Of a stretch of DNA of 64,000 nt, positions 1 to 8,504 are shown piece by piece. The translations under genes were made by a program, and so were the position numbers. Numbering within the stretch: position 1 is the stretch's first letter; each line of letters opens with the position of its first letter. The stretch is from Leisingera aquaemixtae (lineage in GTDB: Bacteria > Pseudomonadota > Alphaproteobacteria > Rhodobacterales > Rhodobacteraceae). The notes beneath the pieces were generated by a model that was not told the origin of the DNA, did not search any database, and worked only from the letters and a program-made list of their open reading frames with translations. The DNA lies in the NCBI RefSeq assembly GCF_001458395.1, contig NZ_CYSR01000032.1, forward strand, positions 1 through 64,000, written 5' to 3'.

Positions 1-833
1 ACGGTGACAACAACGCCGTTGGGGCTGTCGATGAACTCGCTGCCCGAAATGCGGATGTTGTGGTTCTGCTTGCTGGCGTCGAAATCCGACTTGCTTTTAT
101 ACAGGCTCTTGATGTCGATGCCGCTGACGCCGTTGTCGTAGAACACCGAATTCCGCACCTGGCCGTCCTTGAAGCCGCCCGCGGTATCCAGCCCGTCGCG
201 GGCGTTGCGTTCAAAGAAGCTGTCCGCCACCAGCATCCGCTCCGGCGCGTCGCCGTCCGGGGTGGCGGTGGTCTTGATGCCGTCGCCCAGCGATTTGCGG
301 AAATGGCTGCCGGTCACCTTGGCGTCATCGCCGCCGACGATGCGGACCTGGTAGAAGCCGCCCTCGAAAGAGCTCTTGTCCAGGCTGAACCGGTCGCCGT
401 TCAGCACGTCGATATGCATCGAGACATTGCCGGAAAACGCGCTGTTCTGGACAGTGACCCCATCGCCGTCGACCACCAGGATGCGCTTGGTGTGGTAATC
501 GGAACCCGACACCGGGTTGGCGCCGCTGTAGCCGGTTTTCGGCGCGTTCACCACGTCGAAGGTGACATTGTCCACCGTCACCCCGTTTGAGAGCAGGAAC
601 AGCGGCGAGGTGTCGGTGGCCGATGTGGTGCGCACATCCAGGCCTGCGCCCTTCTCGGCGGTGAGGGTGAAATTTTGCGGCAGCCGCAGGTGCGACCCCG
701 AGATCTTGTAGGTGTCCTCAAGAACCAGCGTGTCGCCGGCCTTGAATTTGTTGCTCGACAGCAGCGACGCAAACGCGCTGGAGACATCCTGACCCGCGGA
801 CCAGCCGAGGTCAGACGAATGCCAAACGGTCAT
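1..833 (-). CDS. Right-handed beta-helix repeat protein, 3' end outside window
   Basis: Reading the minus strand from the ATG at 831-833 gives an open frame of 277 codons running off position 1, so the C-terminus is missing. The protein begins MTVWHSSDLGWSAGQDVSSA and has no signal peptide. From about residue 80 it contains regularly spaced short strands with Asn/Asp/Gly turns, for example VTVQNSAFSGN, AKVTGSHFRKSLGDGI, VRNSVFYDNGVSGIDIK and IRISGSEFIDSPNGVVV. This is the coil pattern of parallel beta-helix proteins such as pectate lyases and alginate epimerases. No catalytic set can be assigned. Such roseobacter proteins often end in a type I secretion signal, so export by the ABC/HlyD pair at 31.7-34.9 kb is possible, but that is inference. 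It may be a polysaccharide-modifying or matrix protein. Confidence 0.8.
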   Translation of the reverse strand, partial: MTVWHSSDLGWSAGQDVSSAFASLLSSNKFKAGDTLVLEDTYKISGSHLRLPQNFTLTAEKGAGLDVRTTSATDTSPLFLLSNGVTVDNVTFDVVNAPKTGYSGANPVSGSDYHTKRILVVDGDGVTVQNSAFSGNVSMHIDVLNGDRFSLDKSSFEGGFYQVRIVGGDDAKVTGSHFRKSLGDGIKTTATPDGDAPERMLVADSFFERNARDGLDTAGGFKDGQVRNSVFYDNGVSGIDIKSLYKSKSDFDASKQNHNIRISGSEFIDSPNGVVVT

Positions 834-1657
834 GTGATTTCCTTTTAACTGCAATCAGCCGCCGAGTGGTGCGGCCGACCCTCATACCTTCTGAAACAGC
901 GCACACCGGAGACGGGCCCTGGAAACGGACCTGAAGCATCGGGACTGATCCCGGGTGCTGCAGATAGTTCTGTCCCTCGCCGCCGGAACGCCGGCGTGCT
1001 GCTGAATTTGCCGCGGCCTATCGCGCAAAAGGGTTAACAGGAAGCCGGGAGCAGTTTGATGTCAAAAAGCCGGCTTTTTTTGGCCAATTCCGCGTTTGCC
1101 GTCCGCAATGAACCGCGCAAAGGCCGAAAGCCGCCGAAAAAGGCAGGCCAAGGCATCGACAATTTGACCGCAATCGGAGACACTAATTGCCTTTCCCAAG
1201 GCGGCGGCGCCCAGAGGCGCGGGCATCAGCCCTGACACAGGTCGTCCGGGCCTGTCGTTCCCGGCCCCTTCACGGCACGCCAGCGGCGCCAATCCGGAAC
1301 CGGCTCCCCGCGCAGGGCCTCCGGCAATCCGCCGCCATGTTCCCCGGAATTGCCTAAGCCTGCGCATGGGACGCGCAAGGCTGGCCGACGGCCTGTCCCG
1401 ATGCGGCGCAGCCGTTGAAGCCCTGTGGCCGCGGCCCGGTTTGCCTGGCCTTGGAAACCGCCGGCTTTGCTGCATGATCATGGGGTGATGGCGTTTATGG
1501 CGCGCTCAGGGGGGGCAGCGGAGCGCGCGCTGAGCGGCCAGGCGTGATTGCGGTTAAGGGGGTTTGGTATCTGTGCGCAATCCGGCGCTTGGCTGGCGCT
1601 CTCCTCATGGCGCAGGCCCGGGAGTATCAGGGGCGGACATTTTAATAACCGATCTGA
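834..1657. other. Long intergenic region with promoter-leader copy A
   Basis: This 824-bp stretch lies between the start of the beta-helix gene (leftward) and the 3' end of a sulfotransferase (also leftward). No convincing gene is seen. It holds a 16-bp perfect palindrome, AAAAAGCCGGCTTTTT, at 1064-1079 that could be part of a terminator. At 1436-1580 it holds a diverged copy of the leader found before the tyrosine-kinase gene. The rest shows no recognisable structure. Confidence 0.6.
1436..1580 (+). repeat. Promoter-leader duplicate, copy A
   Basis: About 145 bp aligns at roughly 80% identity, nearly gap-free, with 2677-2820, the leader of the Wzc-type gene. Matching blocks include the promoter-like TTGGAA (1451-1456) with CATGAT (1473-1478), a GCGCGCTC/GAGCGCGC stem, and GAGCGCGCGCTGAGCGGCCA. 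The start codon that opens the kinase gene in copy B (ATGTAC) reads CTGTGC here, and no gene follows on the plus strand. It looks like a relict or a second regulatory copy. Confidence 0.75.
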
Positions 1658-2308
1658 TTAATAGCCGATCTGATCAAAGTCATCGGCATAGACGCGGCGT
1701 ATCGCCTGCCGGGCGGCCGGGCTGAGCTCTTCTCTGCCGCTTGTGGTGTTCTTGCGGGGCAGGGTCTCGGGCAGGCCGTATTGCCGGGCGAAGGGCTCCC
1801 ATTCATCCTCAAGGGCCTCCAGCCGGAGGATATGCGTAACCGCGCCATGAGCCCCGTTCAGGAACTCTGTTTGCGGCCGGAAGTGCATCCAATTCTGAAC
1901 CTCCGGCCGATGCAGGCGCTCCGTTGCAAAGGTGTTGTGATCGCCATGCAGGTTCTGATTTGCCCACGCGCGGTCAACCCCGTTGCCGCCACCGTTCCTG
2001 AGGTAGCGGTAGGCGGACAGATAGCGCGCATATGGATCCCGTGTAACGGCGAAGGTCGGCGGGATCTCCCGGCCCCGGGCCCATTTCTCATAGAATGCAT
2101 ATGTCTGATGGCCCCTTGTCCGCGCGACGCCAAGGCTCAAGATGCTGGAGCCGGCCGACTTTGGAATGTGAATGAAGATCAGCGGAGCCTGCCAAATGGT
2201 GTCCGGCGGACCGCGTCTCTTGGCCTTGGCCATATCCCAGCGCAGGCGCCAATCCCTGTACGTGCCGTGGAGACGCCCGCGCCAGCCATCAAGATCAATT
2301 ATACTCAT
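1658..2308 (-). CDS. Sulfotransferase family protein
   Basis: A 216-residue protein of the PAPS-dependent sulfotransferase fold. The 5'-phosphosulfate loop is IFIHIPKSAGSSIL near residue 45, and the 3'-phosphate site is VTRDPYARYLSAYRYL near residue 90. The ATG at 2308 is preferred over a TTG six bases upstream because GGGGG sits nine bases before it. It would transfer sulfate from PAPS to a hydroxyl group; a carbohydrate acceptor is inferred from the surrounding polysaccharide genes. It stands alone on the minus strand between the two copies of the duplicated leader, so it may have been inserted with or by that duplication. It is one of six sulfotransferases in the window. Confidence 0.8.
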   Translation of the reverse strand: MSIIDLDGWRGRLHGTYRDWRLRWDMAKAKRRGPPDTIWQAPLIFIHIPKSAGSSILSLGVARTRGHQTYAFYEKWARGREIPPTFAVTRDPYARYLSAYRYLRNGGGNGVDRAWANQNLHGDHNTFATERLHRPEVQNWMHFRPQTEFLNGAHGAVTHILRLEALEDEWEPFARQYGLPETLPRKNTTSGREELSPAARQAIRRVYADDFDQIGY

Positions 2309-2810
2309 AATCAATTTCCCCCGGAACTGGATTGACTACGGCAGAGGCTTCCGCGCCGGTCAAGGGGGCGATGGCCGGTCGCGCTCCGCGCTGTGGTGCA
2401 ACTCCTGCCCGGCCGCAAAACCGGTCATCCCGCGCAGCAAACCGGCATCTGCGCGCTTCGCCCCCGGTTCTCTCAGATCCATCATGGGCTTGGTCACCGG
2501 TGTCTTCCTCCGGCTCAGGCAGGAGGCGGCCAATGCCGAAAAAACGATTGGGCGATAAGCGGATAGCCTTGGCCCCCGGACGTGAAACCATCGGCCTGCG
2601 AGGCCCAAGCCGCATAGGTCAGAGCTTGGAGAAACACAGAGGCGGGACAGCTCCAGCGCAAACCAATGATAACAGCCCGGCCTGCCCGGACTTGGAAACC
2701 GTCGACTTTGCCACATAATTATGGATTGATGGCATTTATGGCGCTCTCAGGGATGTATTGGAGCGCGCGCTGAGCGGCCAAGTGTGATTGGGGTTAAGGG
2801 GTTTGGGTGC
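2309..2810. other. Intergenic region with leader copy B
   Basis: About 500 bp between the divergent sulfotransferase and Wzc-type genes. The left two thirds shows no recognisable gene; short frames on the minus strand have shadow-type composition. The right end (2677-2820) is copy B of the duplicated leader and carries the likely promoter of the rightward polysaccharide genes. Confidence 0.6.
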
Positions 2811-2820
2811 ATGTACGCAA
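2677..2820 (+). repeat. Promoter-leader duplicate, copy B
   Basis: Diverged copy of 1436-1580 that runs into the first codons of the Wzc-type gene. Shared elements are the TTGGAA/CATAAT hexamers, a stem-loop (GCGCTC pairing with GAGCGC, 2742-2768) and the GC-rich block GAGCGCGCGCTGAGCGGCC. In copy A the stem is longer, which hints at a conserved structure. Confidence 0.75.
2692..2719 (+). promoter_or_regulatory. Putative sigma70-type promoter of the wzc-like operon
   Basis: TTGGAA at 2692-2697 and CATAAT at 2714-2719 are separated by 16 bp. Both hexamers recur in copy A as TTGGAA and CATGAT with the same spacing. Transcription would begin near 2726 and give a leader of about 85 nt that includes the conserved stem. 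Assigned by consensus only. Confidence 0.4.
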
Positions 2821-5165
2821 GACGGTCAGAGTTTGGGGATCATGCCCGGCCCAAGGAATCCTTGCCAGACTACGAAGTCTACAGCCTGCCGCACGACGGC
2901 GAGGGCGACCAGACTTTGGATATCCGCAAGATGGCGCTTGCTCTCTGGCGCGGAAAGCTGCTTTTGGCGGCCTTTGCCGGTGCCGGGTTTCTGGCCGGAT
3001 TGGCGCATGTCAGCCAGCAGGAGCCGGCCTACCGCGCGGTGACCAGCATCCTCTATGAGCCCGAGCGGCTGCAGATCGTCGATATCTCAGAGGCGCTGGT
3101 AAAGCCGGACACCGGTGCCGGGATCGGCAACCAGGTTGAAATCCTCAACTCCACCACCCTCCTCGGCAATATTGTCAGCGCGCTTGGGGAAGACACCATC
3201 CTGCCAGCCAGGCCGGACAGCGGCGGGGCGCCGGACACCGGCAGGATCTGGGACGCCGCCGCGGCCTGGCTGCTGGATGCGCTGCCGGACTCCGTTTCCA
3301 GCCAGCTGGCGCAGCTGGGGTTTGCAGCGCAGACGGATGCCGCCGCAGGCGCAGCGCCCGCCCAGACAGCAGAGGACGCGCAAAAATCGGCCGCGCGGGA
3401 TGCCATCGGCTATTTGCGCGACAACCTGGAGATCGAGGTGATCAGCGGGTCCGGGGTGATCGAGCTGTTCTACTACTCTTCGGATCCGGACAAGGCCGCG
3501 CTGATCGCCAACACGATCAGCGAGCAATATATCGACTTTCAGAAAGTGTCGAAAAACCAGGACGTGCTTGCGGCCATCGACCTTGTGAACAACCGCATCA
3601 AGGAGCTCAGGCAAAGCGTCGTGGAATCCGAGCGGAACCTGGAAAACACGCGCCTGGACCTGGCCCGGCGGCGCGCGCAGAGCGCGGAAATGACCGGCAT
3701 TCAGCTTGCGGCGCACAATCAGGAGCTTGCGGCAGTCCGGCTGCGCCTGTCCGGATCCCGCGCCCGTTTTGAACGGGCCGAAGCCGCGCTGGCGGACGGA
3801 ACGGATCTCTGGAGCGTCACGGAATTCCGGGAATCCGAACTGATCACCGACTTCCGCAAGCGGGAGATGGATATCCGGGAAACCATTGCGCAAGAGCGCG
3901 CCATCAGCGGCAGTGTGGTGACACCGTCCAGCGTGCGCAGCGCGGCCTTGCTCGGGCAGGCCCAGCAGAGCATCCGCGAGGAGGCCGCCTATATCGTCGC
4001 CGCGCTTGAGTTCGAGGTCGAGTCCCTGGAACAGCGGGAGCAGCAGCTGGAGCAGATGGTCCGGGAGCTGGAAATCACCTCGATCGAACGGACCGCGGAC
4101 GAGCTTTTCATCTCCCGCCTCGAGCGCGAGGTGCTCGCCAACCAGACATTGCTGCAAACCTTCGTGGTGCGTCAGAAGGAAATTTCCGAACAGGCCAACC
4201 TGCAGTCGGCCGATGCCCGTGTCCTGTCGCGGGCCGAACCGCCTTCACACCCGGACCGGCAGGCCAGCAACCGCGTCCTGCTGGCGTCCAGCGCCGGCGC
4301 TCTGTTCCTCTGCGCGCTGTTCCTGCTGCTGCGCGAGCGGATGAACAATTCGGTTCGCGACCCGCACGACCTGGCTGAAATCACCCATTACCCCATTCTG
4401 ACGTCGCTGCCGCTGACCCGCAGGCGCAGGAGCCTGCAGAAACGCGCGCGGGAATTCGTGACCCGCCCGAAATGCCTGCTGGCCGAAAGCATCCGCAACC
4501 TGCGGACAAGCCTTCTGTACAGCGATCCGGACAACCAGCCGCAGGTTGTCATGCTGACCTCCTCGGTGCCCGGCGAAGGCAAAAGCGTCACCTCGTTTCT
4601 GACCGCCTTGGCCAGCCAGCACACGGAGCATGACACCATTCTGGTCAGCTGCGACCTGCGCGATTCCTCCAATGCCCGGATCTATTCGAAATTCCCGAGG
4701 CTGGTCCCGTCCAAGGCAGCAAGCACCGGCCTGGTCAGCTACCTGCGCAACGACTGCACCCTGGAAGAAGCGCTGGCGGTGCACCCGGAGTCCGGGCTGC
4801 ATATCCTGGCCGCCGGGAAAAAAGAGCACTTCCATGAAAGCCCGGCAGACATTTTGTCCTCGCCCCGGTTCTCCCAGATGATTGCCGAACTGCGCGAGCG
4901 GTACAAGCTGGTCATTCTTGATGCGCCGCCTGTGCTGGTGGCGGCGGATGCCCGGCTGCTGTCCAGGATGGCGGATTCCGTTGTCTATCTGGTGCATTGG
5001 AACCGCACCTCCAAAAACGCCGTGCGGGAGGGGCTGCGCGAGCTGCGCTCCGTGAACAGCCCCGTGGCCGGCTGCGTGCTGAGCATGGTGTCCCAATCCA
5101 AAGCCCGGAGATATGCGGACAATGAGTTCATCTACAAACAGCATTACGCGGGCTATTACAGCTAG
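2811..5165 (+). CDS. Wzc-type polysaccharide co-polymerase / tyrosine autokinase
   Basis: A 784-residue inner-membrane protein. There is an N-terminal membrane helix near residues 48-65, a Wzz-like periplasmic part, a long coiled coil (about 255-470), and a second membrane helix (RVLLASSAGALFLCALFLLL, about 485-505). A cytoplasmic BY-kinase domain follows, with Walker A VPGEGKS near 586, Walker A' ILVSCDLR and Walker B LVILDAPPVL. The last residues, YADNEFIYKQHYAGYYS, form the tyrosine cluster that is autophosphorylated in this family. It would control chain length and export together with Wza. The ATG at 2811 follows AAGGGG; a GTG at 2784 is an alternative start. It heads a rightward operon with two glycosyltransferases. 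Confidence 0.92.
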   Translation: MYARRSEFGDHARPKESLPDYEVYSLPHDGEGDQTLDIRKMALALWRGKLLLAAFAGAGFLAGLAHVSQQEPAYRAVTSILYEPERLQIVDISEALVKPDTGAGIGNQVEILNSTTLLGNIVSALGEDTILPARPDSGGAPDTGRIWDAAAAWLLDALPDSVSSQLAQLGFAAQTDAAAGAAPAQTAEDAQKSAARDAIGYLRDNLEIEVISGSGVIELFYYSSDPDKAALIANTISEQYIDFQKVSKNQDVLAAIDLVNNRIKELRQSVVESERNLENTRLDLARRRAQSAEMTGIQLAAHNQELAAVRLRLSGSRARFERAEAALADGTDLWSVTEFRESELITDFRKREMDIRETIAQERAISGSVVTPSSVRSAALLGQAQQSIREEAAYIVAALEFEVESLEQREQQLEQMVRELEITSIERTADELFISRLEREVLANQTLLQTFVVRQKEISEQANLQSADARVLSRAEPPSHPDRQASNRVLLASSAGALFLCALFLLLRERMNNSVRDPHDLAEITHYPILTSLPLTRRRRSLQKRAREFVTRPKCLLAESIRNLRTSLLYSDPDNQPQVVMLTSSVPGEGKSVTSFLTALASQHTEHDTILVSCDLRDSSNARIYSKFPRLVPSKAASTGLVSYLRNDCTLEEALAVHPESGLHILAAGKKEHFHESPADILSSPRFSQMIAELRERYKLVILDAPPVLVAADARLLSRMADSVVYLVHWNRTSKNAVREGLRELRSVNSPVAGCVLSMVSQSKARRYADNEFIYKQHYAGYYS

Positions 5166-5186
5166 CGGACCCGGCAGCCTGCGGTG

Positions 5187-6314
5187 ATGAAGATCTGCCA
5201 CATAGTGGACAATGCCCGCCCCGGTGTCGGCGTGACCCAGGTCGTCTATGATCTGATGACCGCGGACGGGATGGAGTGCCGCGGCATTTTCACCGGCCGG
5301 AGCGGCCTGGATGCGCGGTTTTCCGGGCTGGTCAGCCAGGGCACAATCACATTGGCGGCGTCGCCGGCTGAACTGGCGCGCGCGCTCAGCAGCCTCAAGC
5401 GGGACGGCTTCCGGCTGCTGCATGTCCACAGCCGCAAATCCGCCTGGCTTTGCATGCTGGCCCGGCTGTCCGGCTTCCGGATCGTGCGCACCCAGCATTT
5501 CGGAACCGCTGCCAGAGACCGGCCGAAGCGGCCGCAGGCCCTGACCCGGCTGCGCAACGTCCTGACCGGAAAATCCTGGTGGATTGACCGCTGGGCCGCT
5601 GTGAGCCGGACCTCAAAATGCTATATCCAGAGCCGCTGGGGGGTTCCGGACGCGCGCATTTCGATTGTCTGGAACGGTATCGACGTGGACAAGTTCACGC
5701 CGTGCCCGGCCGGCCGCCGGGCGGCGCTGCGGCAGCAGCTGGGCTTGGAGGACGGCTGGATCGTGCTGATCTCTGTCGGCTCTCTGGTGGCGCGCAAGCG
5801 CCACGGCAGCATCATCAAGGCCTTTGCGGACATCCCGGACCGGCCCGGCAATGCCAGGCTGGTCATTCTGGGCGAAGGCAGCGAGAGGCCCCGGCTGGAA
5901 CAGCTGGCGGCGGACTGCGGCCTGGACGGCAAGGTCATCCTGCCGGGCAGGCGGGACGATGTGGCCGCCTGGGCGGCGGTGTCCGACATCTATGTGCATG
6001 CGGCGCTGGACGAGGCATTCGGCCTGGCCGTTGCCGAGGCGATGGCCTGCGGCACCCCGGCAATTGCCGCAGGCACCATGGGGCCGGCCGAAATCGTGGA
6101 GGACGGGGAAAACGGCCTGCTGGTGGCGGATGGCAGCGCCGCAGGGCTGTCCGCAGCCATGGCGCGCCTGATCGCGGACAGCGCCTTGCGGGCCCGGCTG
6201 GGGCAGACGGCCCGGCGCCACGCGGTGCAGCGCTATTCCTTGACGGCCATGTGCCAGGGCTATGCCGCGCTCTATCAAAGCGTGCTCCCGGCCCCGGGGG
6301 CGGCGCATGGCTGA
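5187..6314 (+). CDS. Glycosyltransferase family 4
   Basis: A 375-residue GT-B enzyme. The N-terminal Rossmann half begins MKICHIVDNARPGVGVTQVV with a Gly-rich acceptor loop. The C-terminal half has ISVGSLVARKRH, VILGEGSERPRLEQL and the nucleotide-sugar E-x7-E motif in DEAFGLAVAEAMACGTP. It would add one sugar to a lipid-linked repeat unit at the cytoplasmic membrane; donor and acceptor are unknown. It lies 21 bp behind the Wzc-type gene and overlaps the next gene by 8 bp, so the three are probably co-transcribed. A GTG immediately before the chosen ATG is also possible. Confidence 0.88.
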   Translation: MKICHIVDNARPGVGVTQVVYDLMTADGMECRGIFTGRSGLDARFSGLVSQGTITLAASPAELARALSSLKRDGFRLLHVHSRKSAWLCMLARLSGFRIVRTQHFGTAARDRPKRPQALTRLRNVLTGKSWWIDRWAAVSRTSKCYIQSRWGVPDARISIVWNGIDVDKFTPCPAGRRAALRQQLGLEDGWIVLISVGSLVARKRHGSIIKAFADIPDRPGNARLVILGEGSERPRLEQLAADCGLDGKVILPGRRDDVAAWAAVSDIYVHAALDEAFGLAVAEAMACGTPAIAAGTMGPAEIVEDGENGLLVADGSAAGLSAAMARLIADSALRARLGQTARRHAVQRYSLTAMCQGYAALYQSVLPAPGAAHG

Positions 6315-7410
6315 CCGGCTGCGGGACACAGAGGCGCCGCAGGGGGCAGGGGCGCCGCAAGGGGCAGGGGCGGCAGGAGCAGATCTGCGCCCCCGGCCGG
6401 GGGCCGCGCTGAACATCCTCTGGGTTCTTCTGGGGCGGCAGGACAAGGCCAGTTCACGGGTCAGGGGCTACTGGGTCGCCGAAGCGCTGAAGGCCCGGGG
6501 CCATGCGGTCCGGATCCGGCACACGGAGCACCGTTTGCAGTATCTGTCCCTGCTGGCGGCCGCCCGCACCGCCGATGCGGTTATCTTCCAAAAGAAATAC
6601 GGCCGCTACGACCTGCTGGCCGCCCGCATGCTGCGGCGGCTGGGCAAGAAGGTGTTCTTTGACATCGACGATGCGCCAAGCCGCACCCGGGCCAGCGCCA
6701 CGATGCAGCGGGCCGGCAGGATGATGGCCCTGTCCAGCGGCGTGCTGGCGGGCAGCGGGGCGCTGGCCCGGCTTGCGCGGCCGCACCAAAGCGCCGTGCA
6801 CCTGCTGCCCTCCGGCGTGCTGCTGGAAAACTACCGCGTCAAAACCCACACGCCCGCAGACAGGATCTGTCTCGGCTGGATCGGCAACGGCGCGCATTAC
6901 GCCGGTGATTTGATCCGGATCCTGCGAGACCCGCTGCAGCGGATCGGCGCCCGGCGTCCCGTCACCTTCCGGATCGTGGGCGCCTGCGGGGTGCAGGAGC
7001 TGTATCAGGCCTTTGCGGGCATCGAGGGCGTGGCACTCGACTTCATCGACCAGATCCCCTGGTCGGACCCCGGTGCCGTGGCCGATGCAATCGCCCCCTT
7101 CGACATCGGCCTCTACCCGCTGTCGCAGGATCCCTTCAACGCATACAAATGCGCGTTCAAGGCCCTGGAGTATATGGCCAGCGGCCTGCCGGTTGTGGCC
7201 AGCGGGGTGGGCGCCAATGCCGAGACCGTCCTTGATGCAGAGACCGGGTTCCTGTGCCAGTCCGAAGAAGACTGGGTGCGCGCCATTGAGACCCTGGCCG
7301 GCGACGCGGACCTGAGAGCCCGGTTCGGGCAGGCCGGGCGGGCGCGTGCAGAACAGCATTACGACGTTGCCCGGCTGGCGGCCCGGCTCGAGGGCATCCT
7401 GCAGGCCTGA
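6307..7410 (+). CDS. Glycosyltransferase, GT-B (GT4-like)
   Basis: A 367-residue protein beginning MADRLRDTEAPQGAGAPQGA. The first 30 residues are low complexity, encoded by an 18-bp tandem repeat (6333-6368), and precede the true fold, which starts at LNILWVLLGRQDKASSRVRG. Later motifs, KYGRYDLLAARML, FDIDDAPSRT, LGWIGNGAHY and PFNAYKCAFKALEYMASGLP, match GT4-like enzymes in which an ALEYMASG segment binds the nucleotide sugar. The ATG at 6307 overlaps the upstream stop by 8 bp, which suggests translational coupling. Only 24 bp separate it from the convergent sulfotransferase. The sugar specificity cannot be read. Confidence 0.82.
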   Translation: MADRLRDTEAPQGAGAPQGAGAAGADLRPRPGAALNILWVLLGRQDKASSRVRGYWVAEALKARGHAVRIRHTEHRLQYLSLLAAARTADAVIFQKKYGRYDLLAARMLRRLGKKVFFDIDDAPSRTRASATMQRAGRMMALSSGVLAGSGALARLARPHQSAVHLLPSGVLLENYRVKTHTPADRICLGWIGNGAHYAGDLIRILRDPLQRIGARRPVTFRIVGACGVQELYQAFAGIEGVALDFIDQIPWSDPGAVADAIAPFDIGLYPLSQDPFNAYKCAFKALEYMASGLPVVASGVGANAETVLDAETGFLCQSEEDWVRAIETLAGDADLRARFGQAGRARAEQHYDVARLAARLEGILQA

Positions 7411-7434
7411 GCCGCGGGGCGGCAGCGGGACATG

Positions 7435-8337
7435 TCAGCTGCCGGGGGCAGCCCGCAGGGTCCAGGGCTGCAGATCCTGCCCGGTAAGCTCCTGCAGCTG
7501 GGCGATATCGGCAGCGTAGTAGCGGCGCAGCGCATGCCAGGTGCCGGGAGCGACTTTCGGGCTGTCCAGCACTTTGCTGTAGATCTGCGCCCGCAGCTTC
7601 TCGCGCAGGATCCGCGGAACGAAACGCCGGATCCGGGCCTTGGGCAGGTTCAGCAGCCGCATCAGCAGCGCGCTGCGCGGCACGCCGCCCCGCTGAGTAT
7701 GCACGATGGCCGGGCTGAACTCCGGATCCACCTCCAGGAAGCGGTAGATCTGCCGCGCAACCTCCGCAGGCCTGGACTTGAGGTCGTCGAAATTGATGAA
7801 GTGGAGACGCTCCATGCCGAACACATCTATCCAGCGTTGCAGCAGGCGGGCCTGCAGCCCCTTGCCCAGGCGCGACCGTTCCGACACTTCGGTAAACCCC
7901 TGTTCCGGATCAAGCCGGGCGTCCTGAGTGACGAACTCCTCAAAACTGCCGCTGAAATAGCCGCTGCGCACACGGAACAGATATTCGGAAAACATCCGTT
8001 CCGCCGGATCCCGGACGGCGATCAGGATACGGGCATCAGGGGAATGGCTTGCGATCAGGCCGGGGACCTCGGAATGGTAGATGTAGTGCGATGCTTCCCC
8101 GGCCCATTTGACCGCTCCGGCACCGGCAAAGAGCCCTTCATAGCGGCCGCGCGTCAGAAAGCGGCCATTCACCCTGCCTTCAAGCGGCGTCCCCTTCTGC
8201 CGCAGTGCCTCCGCATACCAGAACATCGGCTCCTTGATCTCAGCCATGAAGATTTCGGGGTGCTGGGACAGCAAAAGGTAGATCGTTGTCGACCCGCATC
8301 GCATTCCGCCGATAAAAAACAGGTTCGGCATTGTCAT
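7435..8337 (-). CDS. Sulfotransferase domain protein
   Basis: A 300-residue sulfotransferase of the type-1 domain. The PAPS 5'-loop is FFIGGMRCGSTTIYLLLSQH near residues 6-25 and the 3'-phosphate motif is IAVRDPAERMFSEYLFRVR near 106-124. EPMFWYAEA follows the usual K-EP substrate-entry segment. The start has GAGG seven bases upstream. It is the last gene of a long leftward series (epimerase, sugar transferase, CapD, YjbH, YjbF, small protein, ManC, barrel protein, sulfotransferase), which supports a polysaccharide substrate, but the acceptor is unknown. Confidence 0.88.
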   Translation of the reverse strand: MTMPNLFFIGGMRCGSTTIYLLLSQHPEIFMAEIKEPMFWYAEALRQKGTPLEGRVNGRFLTRGRYEGLFAGAGAVKWAGEASHYIYHSEVPGLIASHSPDARILIAVRDPAERMFSEYLFRVRSGYFSGSFEEFVTQDARLDPEQGFTEVSERSRLGKGLQARLLQRWIDVFGMERLHFINFDDLKSRPAEVARQIYRFLEVDPEFSPAIVHTQRGGVPRSALLMRLLNLPKARIRRFVPRILREKLRAQIYSKVLDSPKVAPGTWHALRRYYAADIAQLQELTGQDLQPWTLRAAPGS

Positions 8338-8504
8338 GATCTAGCCTCGCTTTCCACCGGCCATGTTTCGGGGGCTTGCAAGCAAAAGGGGCTGTAAGCC
8401 CCCAGCCGCCGAAGCTTGAATATGTTCCGGTTTTGCGGCCTGGCAAGCGGACGGGCGGCCGCGCCGCCGCGCTGAGGCTCTGGAAGGCGGGCAGGGGCGC
8501 GGGT

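Noticed and set aside
1062-1481. Minus-strand frame in the first intergenic region, and a similar one at 2360-2716
   Set aside because: They share an N-terminus only because both begin in the duplicated leader; after that the sequences are unrelated and low complexity.
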